Positions 51,391-61,076 are shown, counted from the stretch's first letter. The stretch: DNA of 64,000 nucleotides from JBEEOW01 sp041191405 (GCA_041191405.1 JBEEOW010000017.1:1-64000); one strand, 5' to 3'. The notes: generated from the letters alone by a model not told the origin. Numbers and translations: made by a program.

Positions 51391-52518
51391 ATGAAATTCG
51401 TAGTTTCTTCCCAAACATTACTTAACCAGTTAAATGCATTATATGGTGTAGTTACCACTAATCCTGTTGTGCCTATTTTAGAGAATTTTCTTTTTGAATT
51501 AGGTGATAATAGCTTGGTAATTACAGCTTCTGACTTGCAGACTTCCATTGTTGCGGAGATGACTGTTGAGTCAAAATCAAGTGTAAGTATTTGTGTGCCA
51601 GCAAAATTATTGATTGACACACTTAAAAACTTACCAGAACAACCTGTTACTTTCACTATCGACGAAAATACTTACAGTATTGAGTTGAGTTCAGATAATG
51701 GTAGATACAAGCTTGCTGGCGAAAACGCTACAGACTTCCCTCGTATTCCTGCTGTAAAAAATGGTTTCTCTGTTAATGTATCTTCTGATGTATTAGCTCA
51801 AGCTATTTCGTGCACTATGTTTGCGACAAGTACTGATGATATGCGTCCTGCTATGACTGGTGTTTACTTTAGTTTAGGTGAAAGTTATTCTACTTTTGCT
51901 GCAACTGATGGACATCGTTTGGTTCGTTATCGTAGAGTTGATGTTACTTCTGACAGTGGTATGTCGATTATTATTCCTCGTAAAGCATTGAGCTTATTGG
52001 AAAAATCGTTACCAAAAGAAAATGCTAATATCGAAGTTGAGTTCAATCCTTCAAATGCATATTTCAGTTTCAACAATATCAAAATGATTTGTAGATTGAT
52101 AGATGAGCGTTTCCCTGATTTTGAAAACGCAATTCCTCTTGATAATCCAAATGTATTGACAATTGACAAAGCTGAGTTAATTAGTTCTTTAAAACGTATT
52201 CAAATTTACGCTAACAAAACTACGCATCAAGTTAGATTAAAAATCTCTGGTTCTGAATTGCAAATTTCAGCAGAGGATTTAGATTTCTCTAATGAGGCAA
52301 ATGAGCGTTTAGCTTGTGAATATTCTGGTGAGGATATGGAGATTGGTTTTAACTCAAAATTATTAATTGAGGTATTAAACAATATCACTCCAAGAATGAT
52401 TAAATTAAATATGTCAACACCAAGTAGAGCTGGTATTATTACTCCTCTTGAAAATGGTGAAAATGAGGATTTATTAATGTTGGTAATGCCAGTGTTATTA
52501 AACTCTGTTTCGGCATAA
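51391..52518 (+). CDS. dnaN: DNA polymerase III beta subunit (sliding clamp)
   Basis: 375 residues. Ring-shaped processivity factor of the replicative polymerase, three similar domains of about 120 residues. Typical stretches are VSSQTLLNQLNALYGVVTTNPVVPILENFLFEL, FPRIP, GVYFSLGESYSTFAATDGHRLVRYRR and IDERFPDFENAIPLDNP, with the C-terminal VMPVLLN in place of the usual LMPMRL. dnaA and recF are not adjacent, and I see no DnaA-box cluster, so this is not evidently the origin. A perfect terminator follows. Confidence 0.98.
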   Translation: MKFVVSSQTLLNQLNALYGVVTTNPVVPILENFLFELGDNSLVITASDLQTSIVAEMTVESKSSVSICVPAKLLIDTLKNLPEQPVTFTIDENTYSIELSSDNGRYKLAGENATDFPRIPAVKNGFSVNVSSDVLAQAISCTMFATSTDDMRPAMTGVYFSLGESYSTFAATDGHRLVRYRRVDVTSDSGMSIIIPRKALSLLEKSLPKENANIEVEFNPSNAYFSFNNIKMICRLIDERFPDFENAIPLDNPNVLTIDKAELISSLKRIQIYANKTTHQVRLKISGSELQISAEDLDFSNEANERLACEYSGEDMEIGFNSKLLIEVLNNITPRMIKLNMSTPSRAGIITPLENGENEDLLMLVMPVLLNSVSA

Positions 52519-52524
52519 TTAAAT

Positions 52525-52559
52525 AGACTGAAGACTAAAGACATAAGAATTAAGAATTA
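52525..52559. repeat. Period-7 intergenic repeat (site 8)
   Basis: Five exact 7-bp units, AGACTGA, AGACTAA, AGACATA, AGAATTA, AGAATTA, begin 7 bp after the dnaN stop codon. Confidence 0.7.
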
Positions 52560-52587
52560 TTTCTTTTAAAATAATTAATATAAAAAC

Positions 52588-52625
52588 AAAAATGCCTAGC
52601 AATGTAAAATTTGCTAGGCATTTTT
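52588..52625 (+). terminator. Intrinsic terminator after dnaN
   Basis: 15-bp perfect arms AAAAATGCCTAGCAA and TTGCTAGGCATTTTT with an 8-nt loop. Confidence 0.93.
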
Positions 52626-52647
52626 GGTTTATAACTTTTTTAATTTT

Positions 52648-52692
52648 CATGGGTTAAAACCCATGGCTATGATATCTTCGTCCCTATGGGAC
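52648..52692. repeat. REP-like palindrome of the CATGGGTT/AACCCATG type
   Basis: CATGGGTTAAAACCCATG (52648-52665) is a perfect hairpin, followed by TCGTCCCTATGGGAC with a further small palindrome (TCCCTATGGGA). This type of intergenic element is dispersed in many Bacteroidota genomes; only one copy is in this window. Confidence 0.65.
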
Positions 52693-52705
52693 TAATCGTT
52701 TATTA

Positions 52706-52761
52706 ACTGATTACCGAAAACTGACAACTGAAAACCCTTAACTCTCAATCCTTAACTCTTT
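52706..52761. repeat. Period-7 repeat (site 9) running into the RND gene's 3' end
   Basis: Eight exact 7-bp units: ACTGATT, ACCGAAA, ACTGACA, ACTGAAA, ACCCTTA, ACTCTCA, ATCCTTA, ACTCTTT. The last four units overlap the stop codon and code for the C-terminal KELRIES of the RND permease. Confidence 0.8.
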
Positions 52762-55700
52762 ATACGCCGGTTCAAGTAATTCTGGTTCAATGTTTTCCTT
52801 GTTCCAAATTTTGTAAAAGAATACTCTTATATCACTAAAAATGAGTATCAAACATGGGAAAAATAATAAAGTAAATATGGTAACAAAAAATAATCCCCAA
52901 GCTATTGATACCGCCATTGGTATTAGAAATTGTGCCTGACGACTTTTTTCAAGTATTAATGGATACAAACCAACTATGTTTGCAAATGAGTTTAAGGCTA
53001 TGGCTCTAAATCTTGACACACCAGCATTATAAATTGCATCGTGAATTTTCATTCCTTCGGCAATGTTTCGGTTAAATGTATCTAAAAACACAACCGAATC
53101 ATTTACCACAATTCCTGCAAGGGCAATGATACCATAAAAACTAAGTACTGAAATAGGTTTATCTTCAATGCCATGTCCTAAAAATGCACCAAATACACCC
53201 AATGGAATCATTAAAAATATTAGTACTGTTTGAGATTTTGACCTAAATGTTAATATAATTGTGATAATTAAAAAGGCAATTGCCATTGGGAAAACTTTTT
53301 TTGCTGATTTCGCAAATTTTTGGGTTTCTTTGTCTTGCCCTTCCATTACAATATGAATATCAGGATATTTGCTTTCTATTTGAGGAATTAACTCAGCTTT
53401 TATTTTTTCAACAATAGGAGGGAGAGGTTCTTTTTGATTCGCTAAATCGGCTTCTACTTTTATTTCCCTAGCTCCATTGGCGTGGTTTATACTTACAACA
53501 CCTCTTTCAATTTCAAAATCAGCCAAAGAGGTGAGTGGATATTCTTTATCTGCAACTTTAATGTTTACATTTTCAAGTTGAAAAATATCTTTTCTTTCAA
53601 TATTCGGGTATCGTACCCAAACTTTAACTTCATCTTTGCCAACTTGTAATTTCTGTGCTTCTTCACCCCAAAAGCCTTGTCTTATTTGTTTTGCAATATC
53701 CGCAGTTGTTAAGCCTAAAAAATAAGCATTTGGTTTAAGTTTTAGTGAAATTTCTCTTCTACCTACTAAATTATTATCAACTACATCTTTTAAGGTTGAA
53801 AAGTTTTTAAGTGCTAGTTTGAATTCATTTTTTGCTAGTTCTAATGCTTCAAGATTTTTCCCTCGTAAACTCACTACTATAGGTTTCCCGAAAATTTGTT
53901 TTGTACCAATGGTGAATTTCTCTGCACCAATAATGTTACCCACTTTTTCTCTTATCGCCTCAGTAATTTCATAACTATACTGATTTCTAATTTCACCATT
54001 GAGTAATTGGATATCAATATTGCCTTTTTCTTCACTGCCATCTTTGCCTATTTCTATTCTAACAGACTCGATAACAGATAATTTATCATCTCTTTTTGCA
54101 GAAATTTGCTTGTTTACTTCCCAAATGTCGTTTTCAATTTCTTTAAGAATAGATTCAGTTTGTGTGGCTCTAGCTCCTGGTTGTAAAGCCAATTCAATTG
54201 TATTATTGTCGCCATCCACAAAAGGGAAAAAGGTTGATTGTATAAAATCTCCTTTCATTAATCCTAAAGTAATTACAATAAATGCAATTGCAAATGCGAG
54301 TGGTAAATATTTGTTTTGTAGTAATTTTAGCAATGTTTTTCCATAAAAATCAATTCTTATTTTTTCAATTAATTTTTCGGTAAATACTCGTAATTTATTT
54401 TTAGGTTTTGGTTCAAATGCTTTTGAATGAGCTAAATGGGAAGGTAAAAAGAAAGCAGCATCCAATAACGAAATCCCCAAACACGCCACCACAACTAATG
54501 CCATGTCCCAAAACATTTCGCCCATTACACCATCTAAAAAGAAAAATGGACTAAACATCACCATGGTTGCAAAAACGGAGGTAAACACCGAAGGGAAAAC
54601 TTCCCAAGTTCCATCAATGGCAGCTTGTGTTCTGGATTTTCCCATTTCGTAATGCGTAAACACATTTTCTGAAATCACAATGGCATCATCAACCAAAATT
54701 CCAGAAACCAAAATCATCCCAAAAAGCGAAACAGAATTAATAGTTATACCACAATAATAAGCAATGATAAACATGCCCATGTATGAAATTGGAATGCCGA
54801 AAGCTACCCAAAATGCAATTCGTGTATTTAAAAATAAGCCTAAAAGTATCAGAATTAATGCTAATCCAGTCCAACCATCTTGAACCAATAAATCAATTCG
54901 TTCTTTTACAATTTTTGAGGTATCATTTAAAACCGTTAATTTAATATGTTGGTTATTATTGCTTTTGTTGAAATTTGTTACATATTGATTTACTGTATTG
55001 GCAACATCAAGTAAATCTTCATCAATAGTTTTGTTAATGTTAATAATTACACTTCTTTTTTGGTTAAAAAGCGTTTTATTGGGTATTTCTGCAAATTGAA
55101 GTTTAACATTGGCAATGTCTTTAAGTTGAACCAAAGCAGCATTGTTATTTGATTTTATTACAATATTTTGAATATGTTCAACACTTGCCGATTTGTTTTT
55201 GAATCGAATTAATAACTCTTCTTTTGCACCTTTTAAAGCTCCGGCAGTAATGTCGATATTGTTTCTTTTGATGGCATTGGCAATGTCATCAAATGTAATG
55301 TGGTATTTTTTTAGATTTGCTTCATTTACTTCTATAGCTATTTCTTGGCTTGGTAAACCTTTGATTTCTAATTGAGTAATAATGTTGGTTGCCAATAAAT
55401 CATCTTCAATTTTATCAGCTTGTAGTTTCAGGGTTTCTAGTGAAACATCTTTGCCTTGTAAAACTATGGTAGCAACTCTATCGGTGTATCTAACTTTAAA
55501 AATTGCAGGTTTTTCAGCTCCAACTGGGAAAGAGTTTATCTTGTCAATTGTGTTTTTTACATTGCTTAATAATTCGTCAGTATCAAATCCTTTTTTCCCT
55601 TCGATATAAATTATTGCTCCGTTTTCTTTTGAGGTTGAATTGATTTGTTCAATGCCTTGCATGCCTCTTAAAGCATTTTCGGCTTTCAAAACCATACCTT

Positions 55701-55884
55701 CTTCAATTTCTTGAGGTGATGATCCTGGAAAAATTAACTGAACACTTATAACTCTTGATTCAACTTCGGGGAAATAACTTACTTTCATTGAAAGCATGCA
55801 AATAAGGCCCACAATTAAAATGGATGCAATCAGTAGCTGACCCCAAATTGGATATTTTACAAAAAGTCCTACTAATTTTTTCAT
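52738..55884 (-). CDS. RND-family efflux transporter permease
   Basis: 1048 residues, inner-membrane proton-driven trimeric pump subunit of the AcrB/HAE superfamily. Twelve membrane segments in two sets of six can be followed: one after the N-terminal start, five at about 335-490, and the second set around 520-540 and 865-1020. The TM4 motif is present in GMILVSGILVDDAIVISENVFTHYEMGKSR, with the paired aspartates that relay protons. FVDGDNNTIELALQPGARATQTE starts the second porter half. The adaptor gene precedes it with a 4-bp overlap. The substrate cannot be inferred. No outer-membrane channel gene is nearby. Its last codons are encoded by a period-7 repeat. Confidence 0.95.
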   Translation of the reverse strand: MKKLVGLFVKYPIWGQLLIASILIVGLICMLSMKVSYFPEVESRVISVQLIFPGSSPQEIEEGMVLKAENALRGMQGIEQINSTSKENGAIIYIEGKKGFDTDELLSNVKNTIDKINSFPVGAEKPAIFKVRYTDRVATIVLQGKDVSLETLKLQADKIEDDLLATNIITQLEIKGLPSQEIAIEVNEANLKKYHITFDDIANAIKRNNIDITAGALKGAKEELLIRFKNKSASVEHIQNIVIKSNNNAALVQLKDIANVKLQFAEIPNKTLFNQKRSVIININKTIDEDLLDVANTVNQYVTNFNKSNNNQHIKLTVLNDTSKIVKERIDLLVQDGWTGLALILILLGLFLNTRIAFWVAFGIPISYMGMFIIAYYCGITINSVSLFGMILVSGILVDDAIVISENVFTHYEMGKSRTQAAIDGTWEVFPSVFTSVFATMVMFSPFFFLDGVMGEMFWDMALVVVACLGISLLDAAFFLPSHLAHSKAFEPKPKNKLRVFTEKLIEKIRIDFYGKTLLKLLQNKYLPLAFAIAFIVITLGLMKGDFIQSTFFPFVDGDNNTIELALQPGARATQTESILKEIENDIWEVNKQISAKRDDKLSVIESVRIEIGKDGSEEKGNIDIQLLNGEIRNQYSYEITEAIREKVGNIIGAEKFTIGTKQIFGKPIVVSLRGKNLEALELAKNEFKLALKNFSTLKDVVDNNLVGRREISLKLKPNAYFLGLTTADIAKQIRQGFWGEEAQKLQVGKDEVKVWVRYPNIERKDIFQLENVNIKVADKEYPLTSLADFEIERGVVSINHANGAREIKVEADLANQKEPLPPIVEKIKAELIPQIESKYPDIHIVMEGQDKETQKFAKSAKKVFPMAIAFLIITIILTFRSKSQTVLIFLMIPLGVFGAFLGHGIEDKPISVLSFYGIIALAGIVVNDSVVFLDTFNRNIAEGMKIHDAIYNAGVSRFRAIALNSFANIVGLYPLILEKSRQAQFLIPMAVSIAWGLFFVTIFTLLFFPCLILIFSDIRVFFYKIWNKENIEPELLEPAYKELRIES

Positions 55885-56996
55885 TTTATTTTTACAATAT
55901 CGCCTTCAATTGCATTGCTAATGCTTTCGTTTACAATAGTTTCGCCTTCTTTTAAACCTTTTATAAAAGCTTTGTCTTCAAATGTTTTTAAAACGAATAC
56001 TTCTTTCAATTGAAGTTTATTATTTTCAACTAACCAAACTTTTTTTTCTTGAAAAATAGCGCTTCTTGGAATTTCTATTACATTTTTAAGAGATTGATTG
56101 CCAAGTTTTATATTGACATACATACCTTCAAAAATGGTGTTTTCTTTTGAAATATTTACATGAGCAAAAACAGTGATTGATTGCGTATTTGCATCAATGC
56201 TTTCACTTATTCTTGATACATTCGCTGAAGCTATTGGATTTCCTTCTAAATTATAAAGTTGAAGGTTCTGCCCAATTTTTAACCAATGAATATCTTCAAC
56301 TTTTACAGGAATTTCAACTTCTAAATCGGCAGATGAAATAATGCGACCAAGATTAGTATTTTGACTAACAGCAGCCCCTGCTTCAATTTTTAAATCAGCA
56401 AAACTACCATTATATGGTGCTACAAAATTTGTTTTTCCAAGTTTTTCTTCGTTTGCTTGAATATTATAATATAGGCTAAATATTCTTTTAGTAGTTAAAA
56501 AGTTCTTTAGCGTTTTATTTTGTGAATCAGGAAGTTTAGGGAATTTGTTGTAGATATTTAATTGATTTAAATAATTTTCCCAAACAGCATATTCCGCTTT
56601 AAAATCCATTTTCAAATCAGGAATAATGGCAGTTAATGCAGTAATGAAATCACTTTTTTGGGCTTGTAAATTAAGTTTTGTGTCAGATGATTCAATACTA
56701 AATAGAATATCTCCTTTTTTGAATTTTTGTGCTTTCTTTAATGGAATTGAACCTTGAAGTAATCTGCCATTTGCTTCAGCAACCAAGTTTATTGGTGAAG
56801 CAGCAATTATTTTTCCGTTTAATGCTATTGAAAATGAAGCATCTTTATAAAATACTTTTGAAGTACTTACATATTTTATTGGAGCTAAATCTAACTTTTT
56901 GTCAGTATTTTTTTTGAATGAAGCTAGCCAAAAATAGCCAACTACACTCAATGTGATAATTACACTTACTAAAATATGTTGTTTATACTGCTTCAT
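55881..56996 (-). CDS. RND efflux periplasmic adaptor (MFP) subunit
   Basis: 371 residues from the ATG at 56996. One N-terminal membrane anchor (about 8-26), then the barrel-sandwich hybrid/lipoyl halves (ISLNGKIIAASPINLVAEANGRLL and FVAPYNGSFADLKIEAGAAVSQNTNLGRII), a helical hairpin between them (about 115-190), and beta-barrel and membrane-proximal domains (ISKENTIFEGMYVNIKLG, VIEIPRSAIFQEKKVWLV). Links the permease to an outer-membrane channel. Overlaps the permease gene by 4 bp, so the two form one operon. Confidence 0.93.
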   Translation of the reverse strand: MKQYKQHILVSVIITLSVVGYFWLASFKKNTDKKLDLAPIKYVSTSKVFYKDASFSIALNGKIIAASPINLVAEANGRLLQGSIPLKKAQKFKKGDILFSIESSDTKLNLQAQKSDFITALTAIIPDLKMDFKAEYAVWENYLNQLNIYNKFPKLPDSQNKTLKNFLTTKRIFSLYYNIQANEEKLGKTNFVAPYNGSFADLKIEAGAAVSQNTNLGRIISSADLEVEIPVKVEDIHWLKIGQNLQLYNLEGNPIASANVSRISESIDANTQSITVFAHVNISKENTIFEGMYVNIKLGNQSLKNVIEIPRSAIFQEKKVWLVENNKLQLKEVFVLKTFEDKAFIKGLKEGETIVNESISNAIEGDIVKIK

Positions 56997-57120
56997 TAAC
57001 AAATTGAATGTTTGAAAACTAAAATAATTGCTAATCTAATAAAAAAATCACAATCCATAAGCTTGTAATAATTCGGTATAATTTTTGTTAATTTGCTACC
57101 GAACAAAAAATGTTAAAAAA

Positions 57121-57849
57121 ATGAGAAGCTCAAATCCTATTTTAGATTCAAATGCTTTCGAAATTAGAGGCAAAGTCGCTTATGATGGCGGAATGACAAT
57201 AAGCGGAACAGTAAACAAAAGTTTAATGTTATTGGCGTTAGTTAGTACAACAGCTTTGTTTACATATTTAAATCTTGGTGCTGCCACAATGCCAATAGCA
57301 ATTGGAGGAGCAATTGGAGGTTTTATTTTCGCATTAATTACAACATTCAAAAAAGAATGGTCGCCTATAACGGCACCAATTTATGCATTACTTGAAGGCT
57401 TATTCCTTGGAGGAATTTCAGGTGTGTTTAACCAAATGTATCCTGGAATAGCAATTCAAGCAGTTATGTTAACATTTGGTGTTTTCTTTTGTTTATTAGC
57501 TGCTTACAAAAGTGGCTTAATTAAAGCAACTGAAAACTTTAAGCTTGGAATAGTTGCTGCAACTGGAGCTATTTTCATGGTTTACATGGCAAGTATGATT
57601 TTAGGTTTATTCAATATTGAAATGCCATTAATTCATAGCAACGGTACATTCGGTATTATATTTAGTTTAGTTGTTGTTGTAATAGCTGCTTTAAATTTAG
57701 TATTAGACTTTGACTTTATTGAAGAAGCTGCAGCAAATGGTTCACCTAAATATATGGAATGGTACGCTGCATTTGGCTTACTTGTAACATTGGTTTGGTT
57801 ATACCTTGAAATTTTAAAATTATTAGCTAAACTTAGTAAAAGAGACTAA
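57121..57849 (+). CDS. Bax inhibitor-1/YccA-family membrane protein
   Basis: 242 residues from the ATG at 57121, which is preferred over an in-frame extension to 57085. Seven membrane segments. The family pattern is clear: MTISGTVNKSLMLLALVSTTALFTYL, SPITAPIYALLEGLFLGGISGVFNQMYPGIAIQAVMLTFGVFFCLLAAY and DFDFIEEAAANGSPKYMEWYAAFGLLVTLVWLYLEILKLL. The acidic residues of the last segments resemble the pH-sensing di-aspartyl latch of the calcium-leak homologue. Biological role unknown in this group. Confidence 0.93.
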   Translation: MRSSNPILDSNAFEIRGKVAYDGGMTISGTVNKSLMLLALVSTTALFTYLNLGAATMPIAIGGAIGGFIFALITTFKKEWSPITAPIYALLEGLFLGGISGVFNQMYPGIAIQAVMLTFGVFFCLLAAYKSGLIKATENFKLGIVAATGAIFMVYMASMILGLFNIEMPLIHSNGTFGIIFSLVVVVIAALNLVLDFDFIEEAAANGSPKYMEWYAAFGLLVTLVWLYLEILKLLAKLSKRD

Positions 57850-57870
57850 GCTTAAAACAATTAAAATTCC

Positions 57871-57907
57871 AAAGCTCCGTATCTGAAAATGATGCAGAGC
57901 TTTTTTT
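57871..57907 (+). terminator. Intrinsic terminator after the Bax-inhibitor-like gene
   Basis: AAAGCTCCGTATC pairs with GATGCAGAGCTTT (one mismatch and one wobble) around a 7-nt loop, followed by a T run. Confidence 0.8.
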
Positions 57908-58048
57908 GTTTTAAACTAAAAACCTATACCAAAGGAGCTTACATAAAATGCATTTTTTCAACTATACAAAACAATAAAATCATAGTAACACTAAACGTAT
58001 TTTTTGTATATTAGCGAATTCATATCATTTGCTTGCAAACATATCTTT

Positions 58049-60457
58049 ATGAAGATTTCATACAACTGGATAAAACAATTAATTGCCCTTAATAATACAC
58101 CTGAAGAAATTTCAGCACTTTTAACTAAATCAGGACTTGAGGTTGAAGGACTTGAGCCTTTTGAAAGTTTAAAAGGTGGACTTAATGGCTTTGTTGTTGC
58201 AGAAGTTTTAACTTGCGAACGTCACCCTGATGCTGATAAATTAAGCAAAACCACTGTTGACTTAGGAAATAATGTTGTAGTGCCAATTGTTTGTGGTGCT
58301 CCAAACGTTGCTGCTGGTCAAAAAGTGATTGTTGCTACAGTTGGAGCTACGGTTTATCCTTTAACTGGAGAGCCTTTTGCTATCAAAAAAGCTAAAATCA
58401 GAGGAGAGGTTTCGGAAGGAATGATTTGTGCCGAAGATGAAATTGGAATTGGTTCTGGCCATGATGGTATTTTGGTTTTAAATACTGATTTACCAAACGG
58501 AACGCCTGCCGCTGATTATTTTGGAATCGAGAATGATATTGTTATTGAAATTGGTTTAACGCCCAATCGTGCTGATGCAGCTTCACACTTAGGTGTAGCT
58601 AGAGATTTAAAAGCTTTATTGAATGCTGAAATTTGTTTGCCAGAAAACAATATTGTTGCAGGTAATCAAAATAAAGTAAAAGTTACTGTTGAAAATGCAG
58701 AAGCTGCTCCAAGATACACAGGTTTAGTAATCGAAAATCTTGAAGTGAAATCTTCACCAGATTGGTTGAAAAACAGATTAAAAGCCATAGGTTTAAATCC
58801 AATCAATAACATTGTGGATGCAACTAATTATGTTTTGCATGAATTAGGGCAACCATTACACGCTTTTGATTTAGCCAAAATCAAAGGCAATGAAATAAAT
58901 GTAAAATTTGCAGCTGAAGGAACTAAATTCGTAACGCTTGATGGTGTTGAAAGAACCTTAAAAGCAAATGATTTAGTAATTGCAAATGCAGAAGAGCCAA
59001 TGTGTTTGGCAGGAGTATTTGGAGGAAAAGATAGTGGAGTAAGTGATTCAACTACTGCAATTTTCCTTGAAAGTGCGTATTTTAATCCAGCTGTTGTGCG
59101 TAAATCATCGTTACAACATGGCTTAAAAACCGATTCTTCTTTCCGTTTTGAAAGAGGTACCGACCCAAATATGCCAGCTTATGCTTTACAAAGAGCTGCA
59201 AAATTAATTTTAGAAGTTGCTGGAGGTACAATTACTTCGCCAGTAAATGATTTGTATCCAAATCCAATCGCTGATTTTGAAGTTAATGTAACATTTAAAA
59301 ACATTAAAAGATTAATCGGAATTGAAATTCCAAAGGAGCAAATCAAAACAATACTTACCAATTTAGGTATTTCTATAGCCCAAGAAACTGAAGAAGGTTT
59401 ACAATTACTTGTTCCACCTTTCAAAGTAGATGTACAACGTGAAGCTGATATTGTTGAAGAAATTATTCGTATTTTCGGATTCGACAATATTCCAACAGCT
59501 CCACATTTGGGTGCAGCTTTCTTGGCAAACTTTCCTGAAAAAAATCCTGAAAACATTACCAATACATTAGCAAATGATTTGGTTGCAAAAGGATTTAATG
59601 AAATAATAAGTAACTCATTAACCAAACCTTCGTATTTTGAATCATTGCCTCAATATCCTGCTGAAAAGCATGTTGAGATTTTGAATAAATTGAGCGAGGA
59701 ATTGGCAATTATGCGTCCGTCATTATTGTTTTCAGGCTTAGAAGCATTGGCTTTCAATATTAATCGTAAACAAAATAATCTTAAACTTTTTGAAATTGGT
59801 AAAACGTATCAAAAAGGAGAAGATAAATATGTGGAGGAGAATGTGTTGGGCTTGTGGTTAAGTGGTAATGTAAGTGACGAAACTTGGTTAGCAAAAAACA
59901 AGAAATTTGAGTTTAGCGACCTTGCAACTGCACTTCAAGATATTTTTTCAAAGTTAAACTTGAAAAATATCTCAACTGAAAAAATAAGCAATGAAATATT
60001 TGCTTATGGAATAGAAATAAAATTAAACAACAAAACAATAGGCTTTGCTGGTTTGGTAAATAAAGTTATTGCAAAACTAGCTGATTTAAAACAGGAAGTT
60101 TTTTATGCAGAACTGAACCTTAAATCACTGATAAAAGCTTATTCTTCAAGTACTAAGTATGCTGAAATCTCTAAATTTCCTGAAGTAAGAAGAGATTTAG
60201 CCTTAGTAATTGATAAAAAAATTAGCTTCGACGAGATTAAAAAACTTGCTTTTAAAGCAGAAAAGAAGCTACTTAAAGAAATTAATGTTTTTGATGTATT
60301 TGAAGGAGAACAAATTGGTGCTGATAAAAAATCGTATTCAGTTTCGTTTATTTTGCAAGATGCAACGCAAACATTAACCGACAAACAAATTGACCAAAGC
60401 ATGGCAAAGCTTATGGAAACATTTGAAAAAGAAATTAATGCATTAATCAGGAAGTAA
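58049..60457 (+). CDS. pheT: Phenylalanyl-tRNA synthetase beta subunit
   Basis: 802 residues from the ATG at 58049 (MKISYNWIKQLI, the usual N-terminus); a TTG 45 bp upstream is unlikely. Domains in order: B1 plus the EMAP-like tRNA-binding domain (about 40-150, VVAEVLTCERHPDADKLSKTTVD), the B3/B4 editing domain (about 210-380, NNIVDATNYVLHELGQPLHAFDLAKI), B5 (about 400-470, IGIEIPKEQIKTILTNLGI), the catalytic-like core, and the FDX-ACB domain (about 708-802, YAEISKFPEVRRDLALVIDKKISFDEI). pheS is not adjacent. It is followed 2 bp later by a small coiled-coil gene and zapA. Confidence 0.98.
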   Translation: MKISYNWIKQLIALNNTPEEISALLTKSGLEVEGLEPFESLKGGLNGFVVAEVLTCERHPDADKLSKTTVDLGNNVVVPIVCGAPNVAAGQKVIVATVGATVYPLTGEPFAIKKAKIRGEVSEGMICAEDEIGIGSGHDGILVLNTDLPNGTPAADYFGIENDIVIEIGLTPNRADAASHLGVARDLKALLNAEICLPENNIVAGNQNKVKVTVENAEAAPRYTGLVIENLEVKSSPDWLKNRLKAIGLNPINNIVDATNYVLHELGQPLHAFDLAKIKGNEINVKFAAEGTKFVTLDGVERTLKANDLVIANAEEPMCLAGVFGGKDSGVSDSTTAIFLESAYFNPAVVRKSSLQHGLKTDSSFRFERGTDPNMPAYALQRAAKLILEVAGGTITSPVNDLYPNPIADFEVNVTFKNIKRLIGIEIPKEQIKTILTNLGISIAQETEEGLQLLVPPFKVDVQREADIVEEIIRIFGFDNIPTAPHLGAAFLANFPEKNPENITNTLANDLVAKGFNEIISNSLTKPSYFESLPQYPAEKHVEILNKLSEELAIMRPSLLFSGLEALAFNINRKQNNLKLFEIGKTYQKGEDKYVEENVLGLWLSGNVSDETWLAKNKKFEFSDLATALQDIFSKLNLKNISTEKISNEIFAYGIEIKLNNKTIGFAGLVNKVIAKLADLKQEVFYAELNLKSLIKAYSSSTKYAEISKFPEVRRDLALVIDKKISFDEIKKLAFKAEKKLLKEINVFDVFEGEQIGADKKSYSVSFILQDATQTLTDKQIDQSMAKLMETFEKEINALIRK

Positions 60458-60459
60458 TC

Positions 60460-60759
60460 ATGAGAGATGAAACAGTGTTAAATAAACTCAATCATTTTGA
60501 GATAAGTGTACGTAAACTTGTTGAAGCTTATTTGAATTTAAAATCTAAATATCAAGAAGCTCAAAATGAAATACATACATTAAAAACGAGTCTTCAAGAG
60601 AAAGAGGAACTATTATCACAGTTTCAAAATCAAGATAAAATTAGTAATTTTGTATCTTCATTAGCAGAAAACAATCCTGAAATGGCAGAGTTGAAGTTAA
60701 AAATCGACGATATTATTCAGGAAATTGATAAGTGCATAGCCCAACTGAGCGAACAATAG
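60460..60759 (+). CDS. Small coiled-coil protein between pheT and zapA
   Basis: 99 residues, cytoplasmic, predicted as one long coiled coil from about residue 8 to 62 (SVRKLVEAYLNLKSKYQEAQNEIHTLKTSLQEKEELLSQF), then a short loop and a second helix (MAELKLKIDDIIQEIDKCIAQLSEQ). It begins 2 bp after pheT and ends 13 bp before zapA. In size and coiled-coil character it resembles ZapB, the partner of ZapA in other bacteria, but there is no clear sequence identity, so that role is inference from position and shape. Confidence 0.85.
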   Translation: MRDETVLNKLNHFEISVRKLVEAYLNLKSKYQEAQNEIHTLKTSLQEKEELLSQFQNQDKISNFVSSLAENNPEMAELKLKIDDIIQEIDKCIAQLSEQ

Positions 60760-60772
60760 AGCAAGATTTACG

Positions 60773-61063
60773 ATGGGAGAACTTTCAATCAAAATAAAAA
60801 TAGCCGACAAAGAATACCCTATGAGGGTGGAGGCTAGCGAAGAAGAGATTATAAGAACTGCAGCCAAACAGGTGAATGAAAAGCTGAAAACTTTTAAAGA
60901 TCTGTATGGCATTGACGATAAACAGGATTTATTAGCAATGGTAGCTTTTGACGCTATTATTCATCACATGCGTGCAAGTGATGTTGACAATGGTGCTGCG
61001 AGTAAAATCACAGAAAAAATGGCTTACCTTGAATCTTTAATCTCATCTACTTTAAAAGATTGA
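60773..61063 (+). CDS. zapA: Cell division protein ZapA
   Basis: 96 residues. ZapA promotes bundling of FtsZ filaments at the division site. The N-terminal beta-alpha part SIKIKIADKEYPMRVEASEEEIIRTAAKQVNEKLKTF matches the family, and the C-terminal helix (about 55-96, LLAMVAFDAIIHHMRASDVDN) would form the tetramer coiled coil. Co-transcribed with pheT and the preceding coiled-coil gene. Confidence 0.93.
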   Translation: MGELSIKIKIADKEYPMRVEASEEEIIRTAAKQVNEKLKTFKDLYGIDDKQDLLAMVAFDAIIHHMRASDVDNGAASKITEKMAYLESLISSTLKD

Positions 61064-61076
61064 TTGTTTTTATTAG

